Below, piece after piece: positions 1-7,892 of a stretch of DNA of 64,000 bases. The notes beneath the pieces were generated by a model. It was not told where the DNA came from. It saw nothing but the letters and a program-made list of their open reading frames with translations, and made no database searches. How positions within the stretch are numbered: the first letter of the stretch is position 1; the number at the start of each line of letters is the position of its first letter. The DNA is taken from NCBI GenBank assembly GCA_937927725.1, contig CALBSE010000027.1, positions 1-64,000 of the forward strand, written 5' to 3'. The DNA is from an uncultured Actinomycetes bacterium (GTDB lineage: Bacteria; Actinomycetota; Acidimicrobiia; Acidimicrobiales; Acidimicrobilacustridaceae). The position numbers and the translations under genes are program-made.

Positions 1-30
1 CAATGCCGGTAGTGTGACCCGGTGATTGAG

Positions 31-516
31 ATGGAAGTGATCAACGTTCAGGTTGATATTCCCGGTAATACGCCGGTCCTCGTACTGCGAGAGGTCGCTG
101 GTGCCGGGCGACTTGTGCCGATTTTCATTGGCCATGCTGAGGCGTCCGCAATCTCGTTCGGCCTTGAGGGCATGGTGACCCCTCGGCCGCTCACCCACGA
201 TCTCTTTTGTCAGGTCATCGAACATCTGGGCGCAACCCTTGCCTCGGTTGAGATCACCAAGGTTGATGGCGGCACGTTTTATGCAGAGCTGATTCTCAAG
301 GTGGCTGACGCCGAATCACGACTCTCGGCCCGCCCATCCGATGCAGTCGCGCTGGCCTTGCGCTTCCGTTGTCCGATTTGGGTTGCCGACTCCGTGGTCG
401 AGACCGCCGGCATGCTCCCTGATGACGAACCCGATGGTTCCGGCGACGGGGGAGACGTGGTCGAGGAGTTCAGAGCCTTTATCGACAACGTAAATCCTGA
501 AGATTTCGCGTCCTGA
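31..516 (+). CDS. Bifunctional nuclease family protein (BFN/DUF151)
   Basis: Short acidic protein matching the bifunctional nuclease domain: an N-terminal strand-rich region (VINVQVDIPGNTPVLVLRE), a VPIFIGHAEASAI segment, PLTHDLF, and a SARPSDAVALALR stretch typical of the family. The C-terminal ~35 residues are an acidic Gly/Asp tail. Family members have been assigned DNase/RNase activity, but the actinobacterial role is unproven. The order nuclease then MerR then glycine cleavage genes matches Mycobacterium Rv1829-Rv1830-Rv1832 (known from memory), which supports orthology. ATG at 31 follows GGTGATTGAG; an in-frame GTG at 22 is the alternative. The gene is complete and is followed by an inverted repeat. 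Confidence 0.88.
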   Translation: MEVINVQVDIPGNTPVLVLREVAGAGRLVPIFIGHAEASAISFGLEGMVTPRPLTHDLFCQVIEHLGATLASVEITKVDGGTFYAELILKVADAESRLSARPSDAVALALRFRCPIWVADSVVETAGMLPDDEPDGSGDGGDVVEEFRAFIDNVNPEDFAS

Positions 517-575
517 AACGGATTTTGCCGAACCATTGACGCCGCGCGCGGCGCCCTGTACGGTCAGCGGTCCTC

Positions 576-599
576 ACAACGGCGTAATTTCGCCGTTGT
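576..599. terminator. 9-bp perfect hairpin after the nuclease gene
   Basis: ACAACGGCG and CGCCGTTGT pair perfectly around a 6-base TAATTT loop. There is no T-run after it on either strand, so it is either a weak terminator for the upstream gene or part of the regulatory region of the downstream MerR gene. A second GC-only palindrome (CGCCGCGCGCGGCG, 540-553) lies just upstream. Confidence 0.45.
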
Positions 600-630
600 C
601 ATCCTTGGGGTCAGCGCCGATCCCGTTCAG

Positions 631-646
631 TGACGCAAGGGCGTCA
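631..646. promoter_or_regulatory. Inverted repeat TGACGC-N4-GCGTCA before the MerR gene
   Basis: Perfect 6-bp arms around AAGG, ending 22 bases before the preferred GTG start of the MerR gene. MerR-family proteins bind short inverted repeats in their own promoters (established for the family), so this is a candidate autoregulatory site. It runs directly into CGTCACGTGTCG (642-653), one base away from the palindrome core found at 7876 and 11179. Confidence 0.4.
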
Positions 647-668
647 CGTGTCGTACCTGGGAGTCATT

Positions 669-1169
669 GTGGAAGCAACGAACGAACGCGCCGTCGATTA
701 CGGGTTCAGTGGCGCGAAGGCAGCAGAAATTGTCGGCATTAGCTATCGCCAGCTCGATTATTGGGCTCGAACCGATTTGGTGCGTCCGACCGTCACCGAT
801 GCTGCCGGTAGTGGGAGTCGTCGCCGCTACGGCTATACCGACCTCCTTGAACTGAAGGTTATTAAGAGTCTTCTCGACGCCGGCATCCGACTCGAGAACG
901 TGCGTGAGATCTTTCACTATTTGCGTGACATTCTCGGAGAAGAGATCACGTCAGCAAACCTGGTGATCCAGGGTTCGACGTCGGTGGTCATCCAATCGGA
1001 CGGTGAACTCATTGATCTGATTCATAAAGGTCAAGGCGTGCTCAACATCCTTCCGCTCGCTGGTGTACGCGACGAAATGGATGCTCGAATCCGCGAACTT
1101 CGCCCGATCATCGAGACAGATTCCTCTGTTGCCGATCTTCCGTCGGCACCGACTTCGAACGTGGTCTGA
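669..1169 (+). CDS. MerR family transcriptional regulator (Rv1830-like)
   Basis: An N-terminal winged-helix MerR domain is clear: GFSGAKAAEIVGISYRQLDY, then WARTDLVRPT, SRRRYGYTDLLELKVIKSLLDAG, with the family-typical arginines and Tyr. The rest is helical (LENVREIFHYLRD) followed by a small C-terminal domain that shows no classic metal or drug-binding cysteines. GTG at 669 is preferred because GGGAG lies 6 bases upstream and the homology begins soon after; an upstream in-frame GTG at 630 would run through the inverted repeat. Position between the nuclease and gcvT matches the mycobacterial neighbourhood, where the regulator is thought to influence nearby genes and division-related functions; the target here is inferred only. 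A short inverted repeat (GATCGC/GCGATC, 1190-1205) separates it from gcvT. Confidence 0.85.
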   Translation: MEATNERAVDYGFSGAKAAEIVGISYRQLDYWARTDLVRPTVTDAAGSGSRRRYGYTDLLELKVIKSLLDAGIRLENVREIFHYLRDILGEEITSANLVIQGSTSVVIQSDGELIDLIHKGQGVLNILPLAGVRDEMDARIRELRPIIETDSSVADLPSAPTSNVV

Positions 1170-1227
1170 CCAACTAGGGGGAGCAGAGTGATCGCAGGAG
1201 CGATCCCCCCGAAACTAGGGTCGCTGC

Positions 1228-2310
1228 GTGACTGATCGCCTTTCTCCTCTCGACCGCGTACATCGAACGATTGGCGCCAAGATGGTGCCGTTCGGCGGAT
1301 GGGACATGCCTCTTTCCTACGCCGAGGGAACGTTGGCAGAGCATCGAGCATGCCGGCACGAAGCTGTGGTGTTCGATGTTTCTCATCTCGGAACCGTCCG
1401 AGTCACCGGCCCAGATGCGTTCGCGGTGCTCCAGCGTGCGTTCACGAACGATCTCAATCGCGTTGAGCCGGGCCGTGCGCAATACACCCATCTTCTCGAT
1501 CCAGATGATGCGTCGGTCGTCGACGACATCATCATCTGGTGGATCGACCCCGAGACATTCGATGTCATGCCGAACGCATCGAATACCGATCGCGTCACCG
1601 GGGCGTTGGAGCAGATTGTGATGAGCATGGATGGCATCACGATCGACGCCGGGGACATCACCTCAGAGCGAGCGATTCTTGCAGTGCAAGGTCCGCAGGC
1701 GCGATCACTCCTTGCGAATGTTGACAGTGCAATTGCAGCCGTCGCTCGCTTCGATGTTCGTCGTCTTGATTGGCGAGGTGTTTCTGTCACCGTTGCCGGC
1801 ACTGGCTATACCGGTGAGGACGGTGTGGAAATTGCGGTTCCAACATCTCACGCAGCCGATTTATGGAATGCAATCACCGATGCGGGCATCACCCCGGCAG
1901 GACTTGGAGCACGTGACACACTCCGCCTCGAAGCCGGGCTTCCTCTCCATGGTCATGAACTCGGCGCAGGAATTACGTCGCTTCAAGCAGGCCTGGGTTG
2001 GGCGGTTCGTTTCGACAAGGGTCCCTTCCGTGGTTCCGAGGCCCTCGCCGCTGAACGCGATCGCGGCGTGGCTCGTCGACTGGCTGGGTTGGTAACTGAA
2101 GGGCGCCGACCACCTCGAGAAGGTTCTCCCGTGCTGCGAGACGGTGTGGTCGTCGGCGACGTCACAAGCGGAAACTTCTCGCCTGAGCTTGGTCACGGAA
2201 TCGCGCTCGCATTCCTGCCCCCCGATGCAACCGTCGGAGATCAGTTTGCTATCGACGTTCGCGGAACGCTTCTTGAAGCGACGGTTGTGAAACCACCGTT
2301 TGTTCGTTGA
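1228..2310 (+). CDS. gcvT: Aminomethyltransferase, glycine cleavage T-protein
   Basis: T-protein of the glycine cleavage system. It transfers the methylene group from aminomethyl-lipoyl H-protein to tetrahydrofolate and releases ammonia. Seen: HRTIGAKMVPFGGWDMPLSY at the N-terminus, VFDVSHLGTVRVTG, the folate-binding region (YTHLLDPD, DDIIIWWIDPETFDVMPNASN), GYTGEDGVEIAVP and the small C-terminal barrel ending GDQFAIDVRG. The 360-residue length is normal. GTG start with AACTAGGG upstream. The stop codon abuts the stop codon of convergent gcvP with no spacer, so the two glycine cleavage genes are not co-transcribed. No glycine aptamer is visible in front of this gene; gcvH is not in the window. 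Confidence 0.95.
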   Translation: MTDRLSPLDRVHRTIGAKMVPFGGWDMPLSYAEGTLAEHRACRHEAVVFDVSHLGTVRVTGPDAFAVLQRAFTNDLNRVEPGRAQYTHLLDPDDASVVDDIIIWWIDPETFDVMPNASNTDRVTGALEQIVMSMDGITIDAGDITSERAILAVQGPQARSLLANVDSAIAAVARFDVRRLDWRGVSVTVAGTGYTGEDGVEIAVPTSHAADLWNAITDAGITPAGLGARDTLRLEAGLPLHGHELGAGITSLQAGLGWAVRFDKGPFRGSEALAAERDRGVARRLAGLVTEGRRPPREGSPVLRDGVVVGDVTSGNFSPELGHGIALAFLPPDATVGDQFAIDVRGTLLEATVVKPPFVR

Positions 2311-5208
2311 TTAGTTTTCGGCGAAGGCTTCAATCGGCGGACACGAACACACAACATTTCGATCGCCATAGGTGCCATCGATGCGGCTCACTGGCGGCCA
2401 GTATCGAGCTGCTACGTGCCCAGCGGGCCAGCCAGCGATCTCTCGAGAATAGGAATGGTCCCAGGAGTCGCTGGTGAGATCTGCGGCGGTGTGGGGCGCG
2501 TTGTGAAGTGGATTGTCTTCTGCTGGCCAATGACCTGATGCAACCAAATCAATTTCTTTTCTGATCGCCAGCATGGCGTCGCAAAAACGATCGAGCTCGG
2601 CTAAGCCTTCGCTCTCTGTGCTTTCAAACATGAGTGTTCCGGCGACAGGGAATGACATTGTGGGAGCGTGGAAACCAAAGTCGATCAGTCGTTTCGCGAC
2701 GTCGTCGACGGTGACACCTGTTTCTTTCGTGATCGGACGAAGGTCAAGGATGCATTCGTGGGCCACGAGGCCGTCGCGCCCTGTGTAGAGGACTGGATAC
2801 GCACCCTCGAGTCGGCGGGCCACGTAGTTGGCGTTAAGGATCGCGACGTGCGTTGCGCGCTCTAGACCTTCCGGACCCATCATCGAGATGTATGACCAGG
2901 GAATTGTGAGAATGTTCGCAGAGCCATAGGGCGCCGACGAGACAGGACCCACGAGCGGACCAGAGACGGAAGCGTCTCTGTTGGGTCCGGCGGACGGCAC
3001 CACCGGATGGCTCGGCAAATACGGAGCGAGATGAGCCCGGACAGCGACCGGACCCACGCCTGGACCACCACCACCATGGGGGATACAGAAGGTTTTATGC
3101 AGGTTCAGGTGGCTGACATCGGCGCCGAAGTGGCCAGGACGGGCGACGCCCACAAGAGCGTTGAGGTTGGCGCCATCGAGGTACACCTGACCACCAGCAT
3201 CGTGAACGGCTCCGCAAATTTCGCCGATGGCCTCTTCGAATACTCCGTGGGTGGACGGGTAGGTGATCATCAACGCGGCCAGTTGGTCGGCATGTTCGGA
3301 AATCTTCGATCGAAGGTCATCGACATCGACGTTGCCGTTTTCATCGCAGGCGATCACGATGACTCGCATTCCGACCATTGCGGCGCTCGCCGCATTCGTT
3401 CCGTGCGCTGATGCGGGGATCAAGCAGACGTCTCGCTCGGAGTTGCCGTTCCCTAAATGCCAGGCTCGAATCGCGAGGAGCCCGGCGAATTCGCCTTGGG
3501 ATCCGGCGTTGGGCTGGAGTGAAACCGCGTCGTAGCCGGTGATGTCCGAAAGCCAACGTTGGAGGTCAGAGATGATCGTTCGGTAGCCCGCTGAATCCGC
3601 TGGATCCACATATGGATGAAGTCCTGCGAACTCGGGCCAGGTGATTGGCTCCATCTCGGCGGCAGAATTCAGCTTCATTGTGCATGAGCCGAGGGGAATC
3701 ATCGCTCGGTCGAGAGCAAGATCGACATCGGCCAAGCGTCGTAAGTAGCGAACCATTTCTGTTTCGCTGTGGTGCGTTGTGAAATTGGGATGCTCGAGAT
3801 AACTCGTGGTGCGTTCACTTGCGCTCGGAATTGATTCTGGAGCTTTGTTGTCTAAAGCGGCGACGGAAATATCAGTAGCACCTGCACATGTCAGCAGAGT
3901 GGAGATCGTTACTGGTGTTGTGGTTTCGTCGAATGACACTGAGATCGTGTCTGCATCGACCCTCCGCAACTCAAGGCCGGCAGATCGTGCTGTTGCAATT
4001 AGCGCGTCAGCACCAGCGGGGACCGCGATTGTGAGTGTGTCGAAGAACGTGGTGTTGATGATTTCGAAGCCCAGCGATTGAAAACCAGCAGCGGCTGCGG
4101 CAGTAAGTCGATTCACTCGTGTAGCTATTCGGCGAAGACCCTGAGGTCCGTGCCATGCGGCGTAGAGAGCTGCCATAACGGCAAGAAGAACCTGAGCCGT
4201 GCAGATGTTTGAGGTCGCCTTTTCGCGACGAATGTGTTGTTCTCGAGTTTGCAATGCAAGTCGGTAGGCAGGTCGACCGGCGGCGTCGATTGAGACGCCC
4301 ACAAGTCGCCCAGGAAGAACCCGCCGATGTTCGTCGCGAGTAGCGAGGAAGCCCGCACTAGGACCGCCGAAACCGAGCGGGATGCCAAAGCGCTGAGAGG
4401 ATCCAACAACAACATCGGCTCCGAGTTCGCCCGGGGGAGTGATGAGGCAGCACGCAAGGAGATCAGTCGTCACCGCAACGAGGGCGCCCGCAATATGTGC
4501 GGAGTCGATCGCTGGTGCGAGATCGCGGATCGCGCCCGATGATCCTGGATGCGAGAGCAACACGCCGAACACGTCTTCAGCGACGGGATCATTCACATCG
4601 GCGAGTTCGATTGTGAAGCCAAGCGGTTCGGCTCGAGTTTGCAACACTGCGATCGTCTGCGGATGCGTATCACGGTCAACGACAAATCGATCGCCCCGTT
4701 TTCCGTTTGATCGGTACAGAAGCGTCATTGCTTCTGCTGCTGCAGTTGATTCGTCGAGCATTGAAGCGTTGGCGATGTCCATCCCTGTGAGATCACACAC
4801 CATGGTTTGGTACATCAACAGCGCCTCAAGACGACCTTGAGAAATCTCAGGCTGATACGGCGTATACGCGGTGTACCAAGCAGGATTCTCAAGGACGTTG
4901 CGTCGGAGAACTGGTGGCGTCACGCAGTCGTACCACCCACAACCTATGAGTGAGGTGCGTACGACGTTTCGGTCAGCGATGGAACGCAAACGCTCGAGCA
5001 TTGTTGCTTCGTCAACCGCGGCGGGGACCGCGAGGGGAGTGGTTGATCGAATAGACGGCGGTACAACGGCGTCGATCAGCGATTCAAGTGTCGGTTGACC
5101 GACGACCGCGAGCATCCGCTCGATGTCGGACTCGGATGGCCCTATATGGCGGCCGACGAACTGGTCGGCAGCAATAAGTTCTTCAAGTGACGGGCGGGGA
5201 TCAGTCAT
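2311..5208 (-). CDS. gcvP: Glycine dehydrogenase (decarboxylating), P-protein
   Basis: Single-chain (fused alpha/beta) P-protein of 965 residues that decarboxylates glycine with PLP and loads the aminomethyl group onto lipoyl H-protein. Seen: FVGRHIGPSESDIERML at the N-terminus, TPYQPEISQGRLEALLMYQT, AMIPLGSCTMKLNSAAEM, a glycine-rich loop and the PLP lysine in NLHKTFCIPHGGGGPG (about Lys705). ATG start with GAGG a few bases upstream. It is preceded by a tandem glycine riboswitch on the same strand, so expression is expected to rise with glycine (known for such riboswitches). It faces gcvT tail to tail. Length and motifs are complete, with no sign of decay. Confidence 0.97.
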   Translation of the reverse strand: MTDPRPSLEELIAADQFVGRHIGPSESDIERMLAVVGQPTLESLIDAVVPPSIRSTTPLAVPAAVDEATMLERLRSIADRNVVRTSLIGCGWYDCVTPPVLRRNVLENPAWYTAYTPYQPEISQGRLEALLMYQTMVCDLTGMDIANASMLDESTAAAEAMTLLYRSNGKRGDRFVVDRDTHPQTIAVLQTRAEPLGFTIELADVNDPVAEDVFGVLLSHPGSSGAIRDLAPAIDSAHIAGALVAVTTDLLACCLITPPGELGADVVVGSSQRFGIPLGFGGPSAGFLATRDEHRRVLPGRLVGVSIDAAGRPAYRLALQTREQHIRREKATSNICTAQVLLAVMAALYAAWHGPQGLRRIATRVNRLTAAAAAGFQSLGFEIINTTFFDTLTIAVPAGADALIATARSAGLELRRVDADTISVSFDETTTPVTISTLLTCAGATDISVAALDNKAPESIPSASERTTSYLEHPNFTTHHSETEMVRYLRRLADVDLALDRAMIPLGSCTMKLNSAAEMEPITWPEFAGLHPYVDPADSAGYRTIISDLQRWLSDITGYDAVSLQPNAGSQGEFAGLLAIRAWHLGNGNSERDVCLIPASAHGTNAASAAMVGMRVIVIACDENGNVDVDDLRSKISEHADQLAALMITYPSTHGVFEEAIGEICGAVHDAGGQVYLDGANLNALVGVARPGHFGADVSHLNLHKTFCIPHGGGGPGVGPVAVRAHLAPYLPSHPVVPSAGPNRDASVSGPLVGPVSSAPYGSANILTIPWSYISMMGPEGLERATHVAILNANYVARRLEGAYPVLYTGRDGLVAHECILDLRPITKETGVTVDDVAKRLIDFGFHAPTMSFPVAGTLMFESTESEGLAELDRFCDAMLAIRKEIDLVASGHWPAEDNPLHNAPHTAADLTSDSWDHSYSREIAGWPAGHVAARYWPPVSRIDGTYGDRNVVCSCPPIEAFAEN

Positions 5209-5250
5209 GGTGGCCTCGATGGTCGCGACGCGTCAGCGTCTTCGTCGGGA

Positions 5251-5500
5251 CCCCGCTCTGTCGTGGTACCTGAGAGTTTCGCTTCGAACGATTTTCGATG
5301 CCGAACCTGGCACGTGTCTCGTTGTCTACTTTCCCCGTCGGTGAGCCATTCACGTTGGTGATGACTGCTCTCCAGAGTTGCCTACGCAAGCGGTACATGA
5401 GCCTGAGAGTTTCCCGGGGGGTTGCTCCTTCGGCGCCACTCGACCTCCATTAGATCTCGTCGATCGTCCGAAAGTTGAGTGATCTCTCCCGCAAGCGGTG
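5251..5500 (-). ncRNA. Tandem glycine riboswitch upstream of gcvP
   Basis: Reading the minus strand, two glycine aptamers follow each other. Aptamer 1 (about 5395-5500): GGGAGAGATC at 5490-5481, the conserved CGCCGAAGGAGCAA at 5435-5422 and ACTCTCAGGC at 5410-5401. Aptamer 2 (about 5251-5380): CTCTGGAGAG at 5377-5368, ACCGACGGGGAAAGT at 5342-5328 and ACTCTCAGGTA at 5277-5267, then ACAGAGCGGGG. These are the hallmark blocks of the glycine riboswitch class. Each aptamer is preceded by the same ACCGCTTGCG sequence. The 3' end lies about 40 bases before the gcvP start, with no obvious T-rich terminator, so control at translation initiation is possible. The 5' end is only ~25 bases from the aldolase stop, so any dedicated promoter must overlap the end of that gene. 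Confidence 0.95.
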
Positions 5501-5525
5501 ATCAGCGTCAGTTGTGTTTGGGAAC

Positions 5526-6332
5526 CTAGTCGAAGAGGTCCGGCTGTTCGCGCACGATGGTCGAGTACAGCGGTTGGAAGGAGAACCATCCAGCGAAATT
5601 GTGCCCGATTTGATCGTGCGTCATGGCTGCGCACTCATCGTCGATGGAAATTGGTGACCCGGCAGCCATGGCCAGTAGCTGGGCTTGGCAGCTTCGTTCC
5701 ATGGTGATGTACCACCAGGCGGCTTCATCGACAGAGTGGCCAACGGTCAACAAACCATGATTACGGAGGATCGCTGCCTTCTTCATGCCGAGACCTTCAG
5801 CGATTCGCTTGCCTTCACTCGTGTCGAGGACGACGCCGGTGTAGTCGTCGAACAACACGTGATCGTCGTAGAACGCGCAGGCGTCTTGCGTAATCGGATC
5901 AAGAAGTTGCCCGAGCGAGGAAAACGCTTTGCCGAAAATGGAATGCGTGTGAGCAGCGGCAATCACGTCGGGTCGAGCTGCGTGTACCTGTGAATGGATG
6001 GCGAATGCGGCTTGATTAATTGCGTAGTCGCCATGAAGGATGTCGCCATCGTGGTTGACGAGGATCAGATCGGAAACGCTGATCAAACGAAAATCCATGC
6101 CGATGGGATTGAGCCAAAAGCAATCGACATGCTCAGGGTCGCGAACGGTGATGTGTCCAGCGACGCCCTCACCAAATCCGAACTTTCCAAAAAGCCGGAA
6201 TGCCGCAGCAAGACGCTCTTTTCGGTGCTGACGTTCATCCTCGAAATTGTCGAAGACGGGAATGTCGTAAGGGATCGGCTTGCTCGCCGCACGAACAACA
6301 CCGAAATTGTCAGGATCGAGGCTTGCAGTCAT
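5526..6332 (-). CDS. Class II aldolase/adducin family protein
   Basis: Zinc-dependent class II aldolase fold of the fuculose-phosphate aldolase/adducin type. Seen: the first glycine-rich loop (FGFGEGVAGHITVRDP), FWLNPIGMDF, the metal-binding histidines in IAAAHTHSIFGKA, ILRNHGLLTVGHSVDEAAWW with the third metal His. The substrate cannot be read from sequence; related proteins act on sugar phosphates or decarboxylate small acids. ATG at 6332 is chosen because GGAGAG lies 7 bases upstream; a longer frame to 6404 would add 24 residues without homology. It is divergent from the cobalamin riboswitch transcript and lies immediately upstream of the glycine riboswitch, so read-through into gcvP is possible. 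Confidence 0.88.
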   Translation of the reverse strand: MTASLDPDNFGVVRAASKPIPYDIPVFDNFEDERQHRKERLAAAFRLFGKFGFGEGVAGHITVRDPEHVDCFWLNPIGMDFRLISVSDLILVNHDGDILHGDYAINQAAFAIHSQVHAARPDVIAAAHTHSIFGKAFSSLGQLLDPITQDACAFYDDHVLFDDYTGVVLDTSEGKRIAEGLGMKKAAILRNHGLLTVGHSVDEAAWWYITMERSCQAQLLAMAAGSPISIDDECAAMTHDQIGHNFAGWFSFQPLYSTIVREQPDLFD

Positions 6333-6412
6333 CGCAGCTCTCCATTGATTTGGGGGAGTCACCCCGGTGTGATGGACCGATCCTATGTCCGCCTTCACAT
6401 TCACTGACGTCC

Positions 6413-6441
6413 TTGACTGCGTTCGTGTTTGCTGTTTGTCT
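6413..6441 (+). promoter_or_regulatory. Possible promoter of the cobalamin riboswitch RNA
   Basis: TTGACT at 6413-6418, 17-base spacer, weak TTGTCT at 6436-6441. The predicted start would fall just before the riboswitch, which is the main reason for listing it; the -10 box is poor. Confidence 0.35.
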
Positions 6442-6447
6442 GGCGAG

Positions 6448-6640
6448 GCAGAAGTTGTTCTCGAGTGAGGGGAAGTCCGGTGCGAATCCGGCGCTGTCCC
6501 GCAACCGTGTGAGAGTCGTTTCCGAGGCGAAAGCCCGAGATCGACACTCGAGTCGGATCACCGAACCCGAGAGCGAGGCTCACTCTCACCGTCGTGGAAT
6601 GCGGTGTCGAGCCCCAGATCTAGCGCCATTTGGTGTTCGA
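6448..6640 (+). ncRNA. Cobalamin (B12) riboswitch
   Basis: The conserved core is unmistakable: GGGGAAGTCCGGTGCGAATC followed by CGGCGCTGTCCCGCAACCGTG (about 6470-6509), and the B12-box-like AAAGCCCGAGATCGACAC (about 6530-6547). CTCGAGTG at 6460-6467 pairs with CACTCGAG at 6545-6552 to close the core. A further GC-rich hairpin-forming stretch (6555-6640) leads to the ribosome-binding site of the next gene. No poly-T terminator is seen, so masking of the ribosome-binding site is the likelier mode. Known riboswitches of this class turn genes off when B12 is plentiful. Confidence 0.95.
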
Positions 6641-6684
6641 CGAGGGCCGGCAGTGCGGAATCGTCGGTCCAGAAAAAGGACATC

Positions 6685-7863
6685 ATGCGCACTCAAGCCA
6701 CTCGAGTTCAGATTCGCATCCGGCGCGGAACGGTTGCTGTGTTCGTCGCTGCACTCTCATTTCTGTCGGTTTCGATTGCTCCCGCCTCGGCAGTTACTAC
6801 TCCTGCCTCGACGCTCTCCTCTGACTGGCTTGCGGCGCAGGTAGGAGCCGATGGATCGGTCAACGTTCCTGGCGAAACATTCTCGACCACGACGCAGACC
6901 ATGTACGTGGCCAATGGGCTCGCAGCCTCAGGCCAACACCGCGACGCTCTTGGCCGAGCGATGGCGTACATCAGCACCCATGTTGATGATTGGGTCGTGA
7001 ACGATGGAAGCGGATCGACAGTCGCACCAGTCGGTAGTGATCTGCCTGAACGACTGGGCGAATTGCTATTGCTCGTGCGTACCGTTGGGGGAGACCCGAC
7101 CAGCTTTGGTTCGCCGACGACAAATCTGGTTGCCCGCGTTCAAGCGTTATACGGAGTTTCCGTTGCGGGTTTCTACGGGTGGCAAGAGCCTTACTCCGCT
7201 GTACAAGACCAATCGTTCGTCGTCATGGCGTTAACGGCAGTCGGATCTCCTGCACCGGCGTTGGCGGTGCAGTGGATTGTCGACCAACAGTGCACTGGTG
7301 GAACCGATGATCCAGCATCGATTGGCGGATGGATGTCGTTCCGTTCGAGGACAGGTGGTGTGCTTGATCCGTGCTCTGCTCCGGACGCGTTCAACTACAC
7401 AGGCGCCGACACGAACTCCACGGCCTTCGCGATCCAAGCGCTCGTAAGCGCATCGAGGACTTCGGCGGTTCCCGCTGCGCTCACCTTCCTCCGTGCAGCC
7501 CAAACGACGAGCGGACCACAGGCGGGTGGCGTTCCCTGGTTCGCTGGGGGAGACCCCGACCCCAACTCAACCGCCCTCGTGATTCAGGCGGTGCTCACTG
7601 CTGGGCAGGATCCAGCAGGGGGAGTGTGGTCAGTCGGTGGTCAGTCTCCTGTTTCGGTTCTTCCCACGTGGCAGATCACGACACCGTCATCCGACGCTGG
7701 TTCGCTCTACGCCGCGTGGCAGCCGGGTGTCCCGAGCTTGCTGGCGACCTATCAGGGCCTGTGGGGACTCACGCTTACGGCGTTTCCCTTCCCGGTCTTG
7801 CCGAACGTCACGCCGACACCTGAACCCAATGCTCCCGACGTTGTTCCCGTATTCACTGGCTGA
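6685..7863 (+). CDS. Secreted alpha/alpha-toroid protein under B12 control; candidate transcobalamin-like binder
   Basis: Predicted secreted protein of 392 residues. A basic N-terminus and hydrophobic segment end in a signal-peptidase I site (APASA, cleavage after residue ~36). The mature part contains at least four repeats of the prenyltransferase/terpene-cyclase toroid type, such as TTQTMYVANGLAASG, DQSFVVMALTAVG, NSTAFAIQALVSA and NSTALVIQAVLTAG, plus two cysteines (QQCTGG, DPCSAP) that could form a disulfide. The same alpha/alpha-barrel builds the N-domain of animal transcobalamin and intrinsic factor. ATG at 6685 is preceded by AAAAAGGA. No lipobox, LPXTG or obvious C-terminal membrane anchor; the tail is proline-rich. 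The B12 riboswitch in front makes a role in B12 capture the best inference; direct binding is not shown by sequence. Confidence 0.75.
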   Translation: MRTQATRVQIRIRRGTVAVFVAALSFLSVSIAPASAVTTPASTLSSDWLAAQVGADGSVNVPGETFSTTTQTMYVANGLAASGQHRDALGRAMAYISTHVDDWVVNDGSGSTVAPVGSDLPERLGELLLLVRTVGGDPTSFGSPTTNLVARVQALYGVSVAGFYGWQEPYSAVQDQSFVVMALTAVGSPAPALAVQWIVDQQCTGGTDDPASIGGWMSFRSRTGGVLDPCSAPDAFNYTGADTNSTAFAIQALVSASRTSAVPAALTFLRAAQTTSGPQAGGVPWFAGGDPDPNSTALVIQAVLTAGQDPAGGVWSVGGQSPVSVLPTWQITTPSSDAGSLYAAWQPGVPSLLATYQGLWGLTLTAFPFPVLPNVTPTPEPNAPDVVPVFTG

Positions 7864-7870
7864 ATCCCGT

Positions 7871-7892
7871 AATATCGTCACGTGACGAAATT
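7871..7892. promoter_or_regulatory. Near-perfect 22-bp palindrome over the start of the zinc protein gene
   Basis: Core CGTCACGTGACG (7876-7887) flanked by AATAT and AAATT, so only one base pair breaks the dyad. The core is identical to the perfect palindrome at 11174-11195. The GTG start codon (7882) sits inside the dyad. A common DNA-binding regulator is inferred. Confidence 0.5.

Noticed and set aside
1..21. Possible end of an upstream gene (TGA at 15-17)
   Set aside because: Only five codons would be in the window; too little to support a call, although a FtsR-like MerR gene is expected there from the mycobacterial order.
1911..1919. Other CACGTG hexamers (for example in gcvT, fbiC, alkA and the histidine phosphatase gene)
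   Set aside because: They are inside coding sequence, lack the extended dyad, and their number is close to chance for 64 kb.
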